Positions 7,927 to 16,946 of a DNA stretch of 64,000 bases are shown here, in pieces. Origin of the DNA: Saprospiraceae bacterium (lineage in GTDB: Bacteria; Bacteroidota; Bacteroidia; Chitinophagales; Saprospiraceae); assembly GCA_020437105.1 (NCBI GenBank), contig JAGQWR010000030.1, positions 1 to 64,000 of the forward strand, read 5' to 3'. Position numbers and translations under genes: made by a program. Each line of letters begins with the position of its first letter. Positions within the stretch are counted from its first letter, which is position 1. The notes under the pieces are model-generated. The model saw nothing but the letters and a program-made list of their open reading frames with translations, was not told where the DNA came from and ran no database searches.

Positions 7927-8529
7927 ATGAATATATCTAAACCGCTCCCTTTGTTTATGGCCTTTGTGGGTCTCCTTTTTGCTTCCTGTGGCCCAAACGG
8001 CCCTGATTTGGATCCTATTTCTATTTCCGGAACCATTTTGTGTTACAATGGCGCTCCAATGGAGGGTGTCAATATCCAGGTCACGAATGACCCAAATGGT
8101 CAGATTGAAACCACTACGGATGCAAATGGCTACTTCATCATAGAGGATTTAGTGTCTGATCTTGACTATAGTATCAAGGTGTTCTATTTTGATGGATCCC
8201 TGCTTGATGATCAGGATCAGGAGATGTTGAAAGACTATATTACGTTTGGTGCTACCAATCTGGATGATCTTCAATTGTTGATGCTCGATTTTGATTTGTC
8301 GGGCACCAACTCCCTGCAGGCAATCTATGCTGAGGTAGAAGACCTTATTTTAAATACCGTTTCAACTCCTTGGCGTTTTGCCACTTCGGATTATGAAGCT
8401 CCTTCACCAACTAATCCAACTGGTACCGGCCAGACAGATAATTTCAATGTGATCGCTCCACAAAGCGATGTCGTAATTGATATGATTGGGGTGAAAATGG
8501 GTGACCTAAACGGTAGTTCCTGTAATTAA
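7927..8529 (+). CDS. Lipoprotein with carboxypeptidase-regulatory-like domain
   Basis: 200 residues from the ATG at 7927, preferred over an upstream in-frame ATG at 7876 because it begins a proper lipoprotein signal with lipobox FASC (Cys21). Residues about 32-90 (ISISGTILCYNGAPMEGVNI, then TTDANGYFIIEDL and YSIKVFYFDG) form a Cna-B/carboxypeptidase-like sandwich with an internal disulfide-prone Cys. The C-terminus (about 115-200) ends in VIDMIGVKMGDLNGSSCN, a GVKxGDxNG tail common in secreted Bacteroidota proteins next to dockerin-like or sorting regions. Likely surface or periplasmic; no catalytic function is visible. Followed by a strong terminator. Confidence 0.7.
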   Translation: MNISKPLPLFMAFVGLLFASCGPNGPDLDPISISGTILCYNGAPMEGVNIQVTNDPNGQIETTTDANGYFIIEDLVSDLDYSIKVFYFDGSLLDDQDQEMLKDYITFGATNLDDLQLLMLDFDLSGTNSLQAIYAEVEDLILNTVSTPWRFATSDYEAPSPTNPTGTGQTDNFNVIAPQSDVVIDMIGVKMGDLNGSSCN

Positions 8530-8560
8530 TTCAGGGAAACTACAGACCGAAAGTTCTGGA

Positions 8561-8598
8561 AAAGAGGCTGTCTCAATTTTTGAGATAGCCTCTTTTTT
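8561..8598 (+). terminator. Terminator after the lipoprotein gene
   Basis: Stem AAAGAGGCTGTCTCAA / TTGAGATAGCCTCTTT with a 3-base loop, one G-U pair and a run of T after it. Clear Rho-independent structure for the gene ending at 8529. Confidence 0.9.
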
Positions 8599-8654
8599 TA
8601 TCGGTGTTGGAGTAGTTGGTCGTAATGTGGAGCGCCGATTTTCGCGTTGCTTAA

Positions 8655-8835
8655 TCTGCTGAGGAGACTTTCCGCCTTTTGGCGAAAATTGGGGAGTGTT
8701 GGTGCCGTTGGCACCTCCTGGGGAGAAACGTATTCTTTATAGAAAATTGATCCACAAAACCGACCTGTCCTCCCCAGGCGGAGAGCCTCTCCCCGAAAAA
8801 GCCGCAGGCGTTTTCATCCCCTTGCAAAGCGTGAC
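8655..8835. repeat. Mini-hairpin array with GGGGAG/CTCCCC separators
   Basis: Fills much of the 525-base gap between 8529 and 9055. Small stems (GCC-tttt-GGC, GTGCC-gtt-GGCAC, GGC-ggaga-GCC, GCC-gca-GGC) are set between GGGGAG strings on the left side and CTCCCC or TCCCC on the right. The design matches the GTCTATT-type arrays with a different separator. Short frames on both strands run through it but cross the hairpins and look random. The rest of the gap (8836-9054) shows nothing I can name. Confidence 0.6.
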
Positions 8836-9054
8836 AGCGCGAGCAAAACTCCACAGGGTTCCAGCTTCCTTCTACCTGAACCGTTCCCCGCAAAGAACAG
8901 ACCATATCCTAAATCATGTGATGAGGGGGAAGATTTTTTTGGAAAGGCATACAATAAGAAGGCTGGTGAAATCCGTTTATAGCCGACCTGAAAGGGAAAA
9001 TAAAAGGCATTTCAAAAACCAATTCCAAATCGATCCATTATGGCATTATCAAAA

Positions 9055-9525
9055 ATGAATCCGGCTAAATCTATTCTATTTGCATTCTTCGTGGTTTTCT
9101 CACTGGGTGCTTTTTCCAGCTGTCAGAAAGAGGGATGTACCGACCCCATGTCTGATAATTATAACCCGGATGCAAAAAAGGATGATGGTACCTGTACTCC
9201 GTGGAGAGACAAATTTCTGGCAACCTATTCTGTTGAACAAAGTTGTACTGGTGAGGCTGCCAAAACAGGTACATTAGTAGCCAGCGCCTCTTCCAAAGGA
9301 GAAAATATGGTACTCTTTTCTTTCGACGGTCTAAATTTTACGGGAACAGTAGCTACCAGCACCTCGATTGTCATCGAAAGTCAAACGATCAATTACCAGG
9401 GGCAGGATGTAAACATCACCGGTTCCGGTGCATTGACAGAAAGCAACAAATCCTTAACACTGAATTTTACCATATCTGCCGGTGTTGTTAACTCCGTTTG
9501 CGGAATTTCGGGTACGAAACTATAA
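9055..9525 (+). CDS. Small lipoprotein with GCTDP motif
   Basis: 156 residues from the ATG at 9055 (an in-frame ATG at 9040 would only add five residues ahead of the signal). Lipobox FSSC, Cys23. Immediately after it comes GCTDPMSDNYNPDAKKDDGT, a short Cys-bracketed Asp/Asn motif frequent in secreted Bacteroidota proteins and thought to bind calcium-like ions or act as a linker. The remaining 110 residues are Ser/Thr-rich beta strands (SFDGLNFTGTVATST, INYQGQDVNITGSGAL, LTLNFTISAGVVNSVCGI) with two Cys that could pair. Function unknown; envelope location likely. Confidence 0.7.
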   Translation: MNPAKSILFAFFVVFSLGAFSSCQKEGCTDPMSDNYNPDAKKDDGTCTPWRDKFLATYSVEQSCTGEAAKTGTLVASASSKGENMVLFSFDGLNFTGTVATSTSIVIESQTINYQGQDVNITGSGALTESNKSLTLNFTISAGVVNSVCGISGTKL

Positions 9526-9546
9526 AAAACAGCTAATTTTCGATGG

Positions 9547-9585
9547 AAAGGAGTGAGTTGATTAATTTCAGCTCGCTCCTTTTTA
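9547..9585 (+). terminator. Terminator between two lipoprotein genes
   Basis: Stem AAAGGAGTGAGTTG / CAGCTCGCTCCTTT with G-U pairs, loop about 8 bases, then T-rich. It lies after the stop at 9525 and before the ATG at 9615. Confidence 0.75.
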
Positions 9586-9614
9586 TTTACCTTTGGCGAA
9601 ATTTTTCTCCTATT

Positions 9615-10250
9615 ATGAAATTGAATACCACCAACATTTTTGCACTGCTCGTTCTGCTAATCGGAATTGGATGCGGACAAGCTGAGCCAGGAGCCAGTGG
9701 ATCAGCTGATTCCATTGCTGTTGAGGCAAGTGATGACATTAAGACGGCTATTGAGGGCCGCCTGGATGAATATCTGGAAAAGACCAATTCAAAGGAATGG
9801 GATGCTTCCTTTAACTACCTGCACCCAACCATTTTTGATATTGCCCCACGGGCAGAAATGGTTGCCGCATTTGAACAGATGGATAAATCCGGATTTAATA
9901 TCCTGGTTGGATCTGCTGATATTACGGATTTCGAGAAAGTTGTTACCTGGGAAAATACCAGCTACAGCCAATTTACCTACAATTGTGATATGAAAATCAA
10001 TCTGTCCGGAGAGCAATTTGCCGACCCGATGATGATTGAATTGATGAATACACAAATGCGCTCGCAATATGGTGAGGAAAAAGTAACCTACGATTCAACT
10101 ACTCAAACCTTTGATGTTGACGCCATTCGTACCGTTTGGGCAATCACCGGCCCGGATAGTAAATGGTACTTTGTAGAAGAAACACCTCAATTGGATATGG
10201 TGTTGGACCAAATCGTACCAGACACCGTACAAGTATTGTTAGGTTTATAG
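9615..10250 (+). CDS. Lipoprotein of unknown function
   Basis: 211 residues from the ATG at 9615; an earlier in-frame ATG at 9543 falls inside the preceding terminator and would add sequence ahead of the signal. Lipobox GIGC gives Cys20. The mature part has a helix (DDIKTAIEGRLDEYLEKTNS), then KEWDASFNYLHPTIFDIAPRA and a beta-rich region resembling the NTF2-like or DUF4878-like lipoproteins in which a small alpha+beta domain follows the lipid anchor. That class is my guess; no ligand can be named. It has its own terminator directly downstream. Confidence 0.65.
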   Translation: MKLNTTNIFALLVLLIGIGCGQAEPGASGSADSIAVEASDDIKTAIEGRLDEYLEKTNSKEWDASFNYLHPTIFDIAPRAEMVAAFEQMDKSGFNILVGSADITDFEKVVTWENTSYSQFTYNCDMKINLSGEQFADPMMIELMNTQMRSQYGEEKVTYDSTTQTFDVDAIRTVWAITGPDSKWYFVEETPQLDMVLDQIVPDTVQVLLGL

Positions 10251-10262
10251 GATTCTTCCTTT

Positions 10263-10309
10263 ATGCATATCGGTTGTGTTTTCAGCCGATATGCATTTCT
10301 CTTTTTTTC
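10263..10309 (+). terminator. Terminator after the lipoprotein gene
   Basis: Perfect 11-base stem ATGCATATCGG / CCGATATGCAT with a 12-base loop followed by TTCTCTTTTTTT. Confidence 0.9.
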
Positions 10310-10457
10310 CTTTCTGACATTTTGTCACATCTCCAGTACTTTTTCCTTATCTTTAGGCCCCGTTTCAAAGGCGCTAATTTGACTATTCGTTAGTGAATGA
10401 AACAGGATATTCTGCTTAAACAACTTCCTTGTTAAAAAACTGAAGTCCGCAATAGAT

Positions 10458-11888
10458 ATGTATAACGATAACCCGACATTGGAGGGATTGCAGCACAAAA
10501 TCGACCCGCAAAAGCAGGGAGAGGTGTTCTTTCAGGAATCTGTTAAGCCCGGCGATAAGTATTTTTATATTGAAAGCTATGGTTGCCAGATGAATTTCAG
10601 CGACAGCGAAATTGTGGCCTCCATTTTGGCAGCTGAAGGATTTCAAGCCACCCGGAATTTAGAAATGGCTGATCTAATCCTGATCAATACCTGTTCGATC
10701 CGCGAGAAAGCAGAAGAAACGGTCCGGAAACGTCTGCGCATTTTCGATAAGCTGAAAACCAATAAACCGGGGATTCTCGTCGGTGTTTTGGGCTGTATGG
10801 CCGAGCGCTTGAAAAAGAAGTTTCTGGAAGACGAAAAGTTAGTGGATCTGGTTGTTGGCCCGGATGCTTACCGGGATCTTCCCCAACTGGTAGCCACAGC
10901 CGAAGACGGCGAAAAAGGCATCAATGTTTTCTTAAGCCGCGAAGAAACCTATGCAGATATTGCGCCGCTGCGTTTAGACAGCAATGGTGTAGCAGCCTTT
11001 ATCTCCATCATGCGTGGCTGTGATAATATGTGCTCTTTTTGTGTAGTGCCTTTTACCCGTGGCCGGGAACGAAGCCGCGAAGTATATAGTATCGTTGCCG
11101 AAGCAACCGACCTTTTTGAAAAAGGATATCGGGAAGTGACCCTGTTGGGTCAAAATGTGGATTCTTTTAAATGGGAAAACCCGGAAACCAAAGAAGTGGT
11201 AAATTTTGCCCGGCTCCTGGAACTGGTGGCGAAGGTACATCCGGATCTGCGTGTTCGTTTTTCGACATCCCACCCAAAAGATATTACAGATGAAGTGCTG
11301 CATACCATAGCAGCCTACGAAAATATTTGTAACTATATTCACCTGCCAGTACAGTCCGGCAACAGCCGTGTGTTGGATTTGATGAACCGAACCTATGACC
11401 GCGAGTGGTACACCGAACGGGTAGAAGCCATTTATCGGATCATTCCGGATTGTGCCATTTCATCTGATATTATTACAGGATTTTGTACCGAAACAGATGC
11501 CGAACATCGGGAAACACTTTCCATGATTGAGCAGGCAGATTTCAGTATGTCATACATGTTTTACTACTCCGAACGTCCGGGTACACTTGCTGCCAAAAAA
11601 TATGCAGATGATATTCCGCTGGAGACTAAAAAATCCAGACTGCAAGAGATCATCAGATTGCAAAATCAGGTTTCCTTTCGCCATAATAAACGGGATATTG
11701 GCAAAACCTTTAAAGTGCTGATCGAGGGTGATTCCAAACGTTCTGATCAACAATTTAAGGGACGTAATTCCCAAAATAAAATGATTGTTTTCCCTAAAAC
11801 ACCTGGTTTAAAACCGGGTGATTACACCCACGTACGGGTAATTGATGCCACGAGCGCCACGCTCATTGCAGAAGGGATTACTGCTTAA
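10458..11888 (+). CDS. miaB: tRNA-2-methylthio-N6-dimethylallyladenosine synthase MiaB
   Basis: 476 residues. Radical-SAM methylthiotransferase that adds a methylthio group to i6A37 in tRNAs reading UNN codons. The N-terminal UPF0004 domain carries the three auxiliary-cluster cysteines (Cys43 in ESYGCQMN, Cys79 in INTCSIR, Cys113 in VLGCMAER). The radical-SAM cluster is Cys188-x3-Cys192-x2-Cys195 ([10 protein letters not shown]), followed by [10 protein letters not shown] and GQNVDSF. The C-terminus (about 405-475) is a TRAM RNA-binding domain. Length and motifs are those of MiaB and not of RimO or MtaB. The ATG at 10458 begins a typical N-terminus. It is followed after 11 bases by a sigma-54 activator gene. 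Confidence 0.97.
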   Translation: MYNDNPTLEGLQHKIDPQKQGEVFFQESVKPGDKYFYIESYGCQMNFSDSEIVASILAAEGFQATRNLEMADLILINTCSIREKAEETVRKRLRIFDKLKTNKPGILVGVLGCMAERLKKKFLEDEKLVDLVVGPDAYRDLPQLVATAEDGEKGINVFLSREETYADIAPLRLDSNGVAAFISIMRGCDNMCSFCVVPFTRGRERSREVYSIVAEATDLFEKGYREVTLLGQNVDSFKWENPETKEVVNFARLLELVAKVHPDLRVRFSTSHPKDITDEVLHTIAAYENICNYIHLPVQSGNSRVLDLMNRTYDREWYTERVEAIYRIIPDCAISSDIITGFCTETDAEHRETLSMIEQADFSMSYMFYYSERPGTLAAKKYADDIPLETKKSRLQEIIRLQNQVSFRHNKRDIGKTFKVLIEGDSKRSDQQFKGRNSQNKMIVFPKTPGLKPGDYTHVRVIDATSATLIAEGITA

Positions 11889-11899
11889 CTTACTGAATA

Positions 11900-13189
11900 T
11901 TGGCCAATCTACTTTCAATAAAACAGCGCTTTGGAATCATCGGTAATTCCCCCTTACTCGATCGGGCATTAAGCACGGCCGTGCGGGTATCCAATACCGA
12001 TCTGACCGTATTGATCACCGGCGAAAGCGGGGTAGGGAAGGAGGTCTTTTCAAAGATTATTCATCAACTTAGTCCGCGGAAGCACAACAACTTCATCGCC
12101 GTAAACTGCGGAGCTATTCCGGCAGGTACCATTAATTCGGAGTTGTTTGGACATGATAAAGGCGCTTTTACCGGTGCGACTTCCGACCGAAAAGGATATT
12201 TTGAAACCGTTGACGGCGGCACTATTTTTCTGGATGAAATTGGCGAGATGCCGCTGGATACCCAATCATACCTGTTGCGGATACTGGAGTCGGGCGAGTA
12301 TTTACGAGTAGGCTCTTCGAAAGTACAGCAAACGGACGTGCGCATCATTGCAGCTACCAATGTCGCCCTGGATGAGCGGGTGCGTAAAGGGAAATTTCGC
12401 GACGACTTATATTATCGCCTGAATACCGTACCCATCCTGGTACCTGCGTTAAAAGACCGCCGGGAGGATATTCCAGTTCTGTTCCGAAAATTTACAGTTG
12501 ATTTTGCCGAAAAATACCGCACCGAACCCGTTCGACTTTCCGATGAGGCTATCGGGTTGCTTCGGAATTATCGCTGGCCCGGTAATATCCGGGAATTAAA
12601 AAACATAGCTGAACAGCTGTCTGTTTTGGCTGAAGAGCGCTACCTGTCTGCTGAATCACTGTTGGAATTTATGCCTAAATTATTGCAGCGAAATTTGCCT
12701 GCTCTGGTTAATGAAACAGCAGACTCAGGAAGCTTTCAGGAAAGAGAAATATTATACAAGCTGCTCTTTGACATGAAAAAGGATCTCAACGATCTGAAAG
12801 GACTTGTTTTTGATCTTATCCAACGCAATAATCTGGCCGTGCCGGAACTGAATCCCTTAAAAGAATGGGATGATACACACCCCAATTTGCCGGTGCAGTC
12901 TAATCAGACAGAAAAGTACCGCGATGCAATAGACGATTATTCCGATCAATATCATCAGGTCTCAGATATGGATGTACCTGGCTCAGGAAGGCCCATTATT
13001 TTGGATCGGCAGCAGGAAGCCTACGGACGGGCGGAGGTAGTAGAAGAAAACCTCTCTCTGGAGGAAATGGAAAAAGACCTGATCCAAAAGGCGCTTCGCA
13101 AGCACAAAGGCCGCCGTAAAGATGCCGCTATTGACCTTGGGATTTCTGAACGGACCTTGTACCGAAAAATCAAAGAATACGAACTTTAA
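11900..13189 (+). CDS. Sigma-54-dependent transcriptional activator without receiver domain
   Basis: 429 residues. The AAA+ core starts almost at the N-terminus (FGIIGNSPLL): Walker A GESGVGKE (41-48), sigma-54 contact loop GAFTGA (88-93), Walker B TIFLDEIGE (about 108-116), and arginine-finger region near YRLN. The C-terminus ends with a Fis-type helix-turn-helix (KGRRKDAAIDLGISERTLYR). There is no receiver or GAF domain, so control must come from another protein or from its level. A linker of roughly 150 residues separates the ATPase from the DNA-binding part. The start must be TTG at 11900: the codon two before it is TGA. Bacteroidota homologues are often next to miaB, as here. Confidence 0.92.
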   Translation: MANLLSIKQRFGIIGNSPLLDRALSTAVRVSNTDLTVLITGESGVGKEVFSKIIHQLSPRKHNNFIAVNCGAIPAGTINSELFGHDKGAFTGATSDRKGYFETVDGGTIFLDEIGEMPLDTQSYLLRILESGEYLRVGSSKVQQTDVRIIAATNVALDERVRKGKFRDDLYYRLNTVPILVPALKDRREDIPVLFRKFTVDFAEKYRTEPVRLSDEAIGLLRNYRWPGNIRELKNIAEQLSVLAEERYLSAESLLEFMPKLLQRNLPALVNETADSGSFQEREILYKLLFDMKKDLNDLKGLVFDLIQRNNLAVPELNPLKEWDDTHPNLPVQSNQTEKYRDAIDDYSDQYHQVSDMDVPGSGRPIILDRQQEAYGRAEVVEENLSLEEMEKDLIQKALRKHKGRRKDAAIDLGISERTLYRKIKEYEL

Positions 13190-13194
13190 GGCAG

Positions 13195-14604
13195 GTGGGT
13201 CGATCTATTTATAGTCCCTGGCCATTTGTGGTCTTGTTTTTTGCCCTGGTCTGGTTTTGCCAGTCTAATGCCTTTTTCTGGGATACAGTGCAGTTGTCTT
13301 CCAAACACGCGCATTGGTATTACGAAAATCATTTTTCCCATTTTTTTCTCCCCAACGAGCTGGATAGCGGACATCCACCTACTTGGGGTATGTATCTTGC
13401 ACTTTGCTGGCAATGGTTTGGCCAGAGCCTTCCGGTGAGCCATTGGGCCGTTTTTCCCTTTCTAACGGGCATTTGTGTTTTTGGTTTTCAGCTTGCCGAA
13501 AACCTGCGCGGTGCTCGATGGGCCTTTGCTTTTTTATTACTCCTCTGTCTGGATCCGGTATTACTTGGTCAGGCGGCATTGGTTAGTCCGGATTTGGCAC
13601 TTGTCTGTTTTTTCCTGATGACACTTAGCGGCATTTTTCGCGAAAAGCGTTTGCTAGTCCTGCTCGGAATTATCGGACTATGTATTATCAGCATGCGGGG
13701 CATGATTACCGCGTTTGGTCTTTTTTTATTTGTGTTGAGTGATGCCTGTTTTCTCAGGCATAAACGCAGTTTTTCGGATCTTTTTCGGAGTGTCTGGGCC
13801 TTTTTGCCGGGCGGCTTGCTCGGACTGGCCTTTTTAATTTGGCATTATATAGCCGTGGGCTGGATCGGTTACCATGAAAACTCGCCCTGGGCCGAAAGTT
13901 TTAGTGGAGTGGATTTTCAGGGATTTATTAAGAATGTGGCAGTAATTGGTTGGCGGTTTTTGGATTTTGGGAGATTGTTTTTATTCCTCGTGGCTGCCGG
14001 ATTGCTTCGATATTTATGGCTACATAAACAGCACCCGGGGAAAGCGCTTGCTCGCCTGGCTTTGCTGTTTGTGATCCTGTTGCTGGTTTCCCTGCCGGGG
14101 ATGTTGCTGCATGTCGGATTAAGCGGGCATCGGTATTTGTTGCCCCTCTTTATTTCTCTGAGTTTGTTGCTGTGGTATGTATTGGGTGCCTATCCAAACC
14201 AAACCCTAAAAAATGGAGCGCTGGGGCTGCTTGTATTTGCTTTTTTGACCGGGCACTTTTGGATTTATCCCAGAAATATTTCCCAGCAATGGGATGCCAC
14301 TCTGGCACATATTCCCTATTATGGGCAACGCAAAGAGATGATTCTGTACCTGCACTCAAAGGAGATTCCGATTGAAAGTGTGGGAACTGTTTTCCCGAAT
14401 GCCGGGCCCTTCATGTACCGTGACCTCAATGGGGAAACAACCGGGTTTCCCTTAGCTGATTTAGACCAACAAGATTATATATACTATTCGAATGTGATGA
14501 ATGATTTTTCGGACGAGGAACTTAGACGCTTGTTTGAAGAATGGGAATTGGTTTACCGGATTGGTAACTGGCCGGTAGAAACGTGTTTATTCAAAAGAAA
14601 ATGA
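13195..14604 (+). CDS. GT-C fold (ArnT/GT39-like) integral membrane protein
   Basis: 469 residues, about ten hydrophobic membrane segments. The first periplasmic loop has the acidic signature of GT-C transferases (FFWDTVQLSSKHAHWYYENH), followed by LDSGHPPTWGMYLAL, resembling the D...HPP motif of the dolichyl/undecaprenyl-phosphate-sugar transferases. The short soluble tail (about 375-469) is not recognised. It probably transfers a sugar from a polyprenyl-phosphate donor to a lipid or protein on the outer face of the inner membrane. The GTG start is five bases after the regulator stop; the stop overlaps the next gene as ATGA. Acceptor and donor are not deducible. Confidence 0.7.
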   Translation: MGRSIYSPWPFVVLFFALVWFCQSNAFFWDTVQLSSKHAHWYYENHFSHFFLPNELDSGHPPTWGMYLALCWQWFGQSLPVSHWAVFPFLTGICVFGFQLAENLRGARWAFAFLLLLCLDPVLLGQAALVSPDLALVCFFLMTLSGIFREKRLLVLLGIIGLCIISMRGMITAFGLFLFVLSDACFLRHKRSFSDLFRSVWAFLPGGLLGLAFLIWHYIAVGWIGYHENSPWAESFSGVDFQGFIKNVAVIGWRFLDFGRLFLFLVAAGLLRYLWLHKQHPGKALARLALLFVILLLVSLPGMLLHVGLSGHRYLLPLFISLSLLLWYVLGAYPNQTLKNGALGLLVFAFLTGHFWIYPRNISQQWDATLAHIPYYGQRKEMILYLHSKEIPIESVGTVFPNAGPFMYRDLNGETTGFPLADLDQQDYIYYSNVMNDFSDEELRRLFEEWELVYRIGNWPVETCLFKRK

Positions 14605-15161
14605 TCATGAAAAAGCTATCTCTGGATGAGCTGGATCGCAAAGATGTGGATGCCTTTCGGCGAATGCCTAAACTTGCGGTTCGGCTGGTACTGGACAATA
14701 TACGATCCGGATTGAATGTGGGATCTGCTTTCCGAACAGCAGATGCGTTTGCCCTGCACGGCATTACTATTTGTGGTATCAGTGCAAAACCACCTCACCG
14801 TGAAATTCTTAAAACGGCAATTGGTGCAACCGACTCGGTCGAATGGACTTATTCTGAAAGTGCGTTGGAGGCTGTACGGGCATTAAAAAAGGCCGGGTGG
14901 AAAATCTGTCTTGTCGAACAAACGGATCAAAGTATTTCGTTGGAAAAATTTCGAATGCGTCCGGGTGAATCTTATGCCCTTGTTTTTGGCAATGAAGTAC
15001 GCGGCATATCGGAGGAGCTATTGGCCGAAGCCGATATTGCATTGGAAATTCCGCAGTTTGGGACAAAACACTCGTTGAATGTTTCGGTATGTGTTGGTGT
15101 TTTGAGTTGGGAGTTTTTCAGACAGCAGCAAGCTGAAAGTGGGATAAGAGAGGCCATTTAG
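14601..15161 (+). CDS. SpoU (TrmH) family RNA 2'-O-methyltransferase
   Basis: 187 residues from the ATG at 14601, whose ATGA overlaps the stop of the upstream gene; a second ATG at 14607 is possible. The three SpoU signatures of the alpha/beta-knot fold are present: motif 1 LDNIRSGLNVGSAFRTADAF (about 32-51), motif 2 LVFGNEVRGI, motif 3 IPQFGTKHSLNVSVCVGVL. It should bind SAM in the knot and methylate a ribose in tRNA or rRNA; the specific nucleotide cannot be read from sequence. The length is that of the short TrmH/TrmL-like forms with no extra N-terminal RNA-binding domain. Confidence 0.9.
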   Translation: MIMKKLSLDELDRKDVDAFRRMPKLAVRLVLDNIRSGLNVGSAFRTADAFALHGITICGISAKPPHREILKTAIGATDSVEWTYSESALEAVRALKKAGWKICLVEQTDQSISLEKFRMRPGESYALVFGNEVRGISEELLAEADIALEIPQFGTKHSLNVSVCVGVLSWEFFRQQQAESGIREAI

Positions 15162-15212
15162 CCGTCCCCAACATTTTTCTTACATTAGCGTTCAAATGAA
15201 ACGTCCATATTA

Positions 15213-15626
15213 ATGAACTATTGGTTAGTAAAGAGTGAGCCCTTTGTATATAGCTATGACGATTTGATCAAAGAAGGGAAAACGATGTGGGAAGGTGTGC
15301 GTAATTATGCCGCCAGAAATCACATGCGTGAGATGAAACTGGGCGATTTCGTATTGTTTTATCACAGCCGGGAAGGATTAGAAGTTGTGGCGATTACGAA
15401 GGTGGTAAAAGAGTATTATCCGGATCCTACTGCCGAAAAAGGCGATTGGTCGGTTGTGGAAATTGCTCCATATAAACGCTTTACAAAGCCGGTTACACTG
15501 AAAGCAATAAAAGAGGTAGAGAGTCTGAAGGATATTGCGCTGGTTCGGATTGGCCGGCTTTCAGTAATGCCCCTGGACAAAAAATCCTTTTTTAAGATAT
15601 TAGAAATGGGAGAGACTGAACTTTAG
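15213..15626 (+). CDS. EVE domain protein
   Basis: 137 residues, the whole length being one EVE (PUA-like) domain: start MNYWLVKSEPFVYSYDDL, then TMWEGVRNYAARNHMREMK and GDFVLFYHSREGLEVV, matching the thymocyte nuclear protein 1/YTH-related fold. EVE domains bind modified bases in nucleic acids through an aromatic cage. Free-standing bacterial versions are common in genomes and sometimes sit with defence genes; here the neighbours are housekeeping RNA-modification genes. ATG at 15213 gives the standard N-terminus. Confidence 0.93.
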   Translation: MNYWLVKSEPFVYSYDDLIKEGKTMWEGVRNYAARNHMREMKLGDFVLFYHSREGLEVVAITKVVKEYYPDPTAEKGDWSVVEIAPYKRFTKPVTLKAIKEVESLKDIALVRIGRLSVMPLDKKSFFKILEMGETEL

Positions 15627-15717
15627 ACCTCTATCCCACATTTTCATCCAAAGATCAGTATGCCTTCCGAAAAGTTTATAAATTTGATCACAAACCAAAC
15701 TCTTCAAAATCGCTAAC

Positions 15718-16053
15718 ATGAAATTCGAAATCTTTAAGAGCGAAAAAAACGAGAAGTTTTACTTCAATTTGAAGGCGAAGAATGGCCAAATCATTCTATC
15801 CAGCCAAGGTTACGCCCAAAAATCCGGTGCAAAAAACGGAATTGATTCAGTACGCACCAATTGCGGTGATGATGAATGTTTTGAAATTAAAGAAGCGGCA
15901 AACGGAAAGGTTTTCTTCAACCTTCTTGCTAAAAACAAGCAGGTAATCGGAAAAAGCCAAATGTATGCTTCTAAATCAGGCATGCAAAACGGCATCGAAT
16001 CCGTGAAAACAAATGCTCCGGATGCAGAATTAGTTGATCTAACTGCAGCTTAA
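15718..16053 (+). CDS. YegP/UPF0339 protein with two DUF1508 repeats
   Basis: 111 residues made of two tandem DUF1508 repeats of about 50 residues: FEIFKSEKNEKFYFNLKAKNG...ILSSQGYAQKSGAKNGIDSV and FEIKEAANGKVFFNLLAKNK...IGKSQMYASKSGMQNGIESV. Each repeat is a small beta-alpha unit and the pair forms one compact domain. Function unknown in the family; cytoplasmic, often abundant or stress-linked, which is background and not shown here. It is followed by a strong terminator shared with the convergent MBL gene. Confidence 0.92.
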   Translation: MKFEIFKSEKNEKFYFNLKAKNGQIILSSQGYAQKSGAKNGIDSVRTNCGDDECFEIKEAANGKVFFNLLAKNKQVIGKSQMYASKSGMQNGIESVKTNAPDAELVDLTAA

Positions 16054-16057
16054 TAAA

Positions 16058-16090
16058 AAAAGCCTTCCGTTTTGCGGAAGGCTTTTTTTT
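16058..16090. terminator. Bidirectional terminator between convergent genes
   Basis: Stem AAAAGCCTTCCG / CGGAAGGCTTTT, 5-base loop, with A-run on the left and T-run on the right, so it can stop both the DUF1508 gene and the MBL gene ending at 16089. Confidence 0.92.
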
Positions 16091-16946
16091 ATCCTTCAAG
16101 TGCCTCTTCTAAACTCAACCTCTTATCCAGCGTAATTCTTCCCTTTTCATTTCGGATCAGGGTAGCACACTCGGTTTCCGGATCATGCTCAAATAAGAGT
16201 ATCCAGTTTTTTCCCACCACTTTTTCCAGCAAGGTTCTTTTTTCCTGCAAACTGATAAGCGGACGAATGTCGTAACTCATCACATAGGGTAAGCCGATGT
16301 GGAAGCTGGAAGGTATTAAGTCGGCGCAATAGAAGAATGTTTTGGTACCAACCTCGATCTCTAAAGCCATCATAGCCTCAGTATGTCCGTACAGGTAGTG
16401 CACAATGATTCCGGGCAACCACTCATAAGGTGTTTCCTGTACCGGGATGTATTGCAAACAGTCAAGATTTGAGAGTGGAACAAAGTTTTCCTTTAGGAAA
16501 CTTGCCCGCTCTCTTTCATTTGGGTGTATCGCCCATTGATAATGCTTTTCATTAGACCAATAAACAGCATTTGGGAAGGTCGGAACAAGTTCATCTCCTA
16601 CACCCCGTTTTATAGCACCACCAACATGATCAAAGTGTAAGTGGGTCAGGAAAACATCGGTAATATCTTCCGGAACGAGGTCTAATTCTTCCAGGGAAGT
16701 GATCAGATTTTGAGAGCCATGCGGCTCAAAATGCGACCGAAATTTTTCATCCTGTTTATCGCCCAGTCCGGTATCGACCAAAATCTTTCGGTCACCGGTT
16801 TCAATCAGAAGACAGCGCATCGCCCAGGTACACATATTATTTTCATCTGGCGGGTTGAGTTTCTTCCACATGCTCTTGGGAACTACCCCAAACATGGCAC
16901 CGCCATCCAGTTTAAACAGGCCGGTATGTACAATCTTGATATTCAT
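16089..16946 (-). CDS. Metallo-beta-lactamase fold hydrolase
   Basis: 285 residues. The metal-binding HxHxDH motif is intact (THLHFDHVGG), preceded by ILVDTGLGDK and followed by a later His (GHTEAMM) and FYCADLIPS, which supplies the bridging Asp. These are the two-zinc residues of the MBL superfamily. The N-terminal MNIKIVHTGLFKLDGGAMFG and lactonase-like lengths suggest a quorum-quenching lactonase or general esterase relative, but substrate cannot be assigned. Its ATG overlaps the stop of ribH as TAATG, so it is probably translated from the ribH message. Soluble, no signal peptide. Confidence 0.88.
   Translation of the reverse strand: MNIKIVHTGLFKLDGGAMFGVVPKSMWKKLNPPDENNMCTWAMRCLLIETGDRKILVDTGLGDKQDEKFRSHFEPHGSQNLITSLEELDLVPEDITDVFLTHLHFDHVGGAIKRGVGDELVPTFPNAVYWSNEKHYQWAIHPNERERASFLKENFVPLSNLDCLQYIPVQETPYEWLPGIIVHYLYGHTEAMMALEIEVGTKTFFYCADLIPSSFHIGLPYVMSYDIRPLISLQEKRTLLEKVVGKNWILLFEHDPETECATLIRNEKGRITLDKRLSLEEALEG

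Noticed and set aside
8651-9058. Overlapping 84- and 120-codon frames around the GGGGAG array
   Set aside because: They cross the mini-hairpins and have no signal, domain or conserved look.
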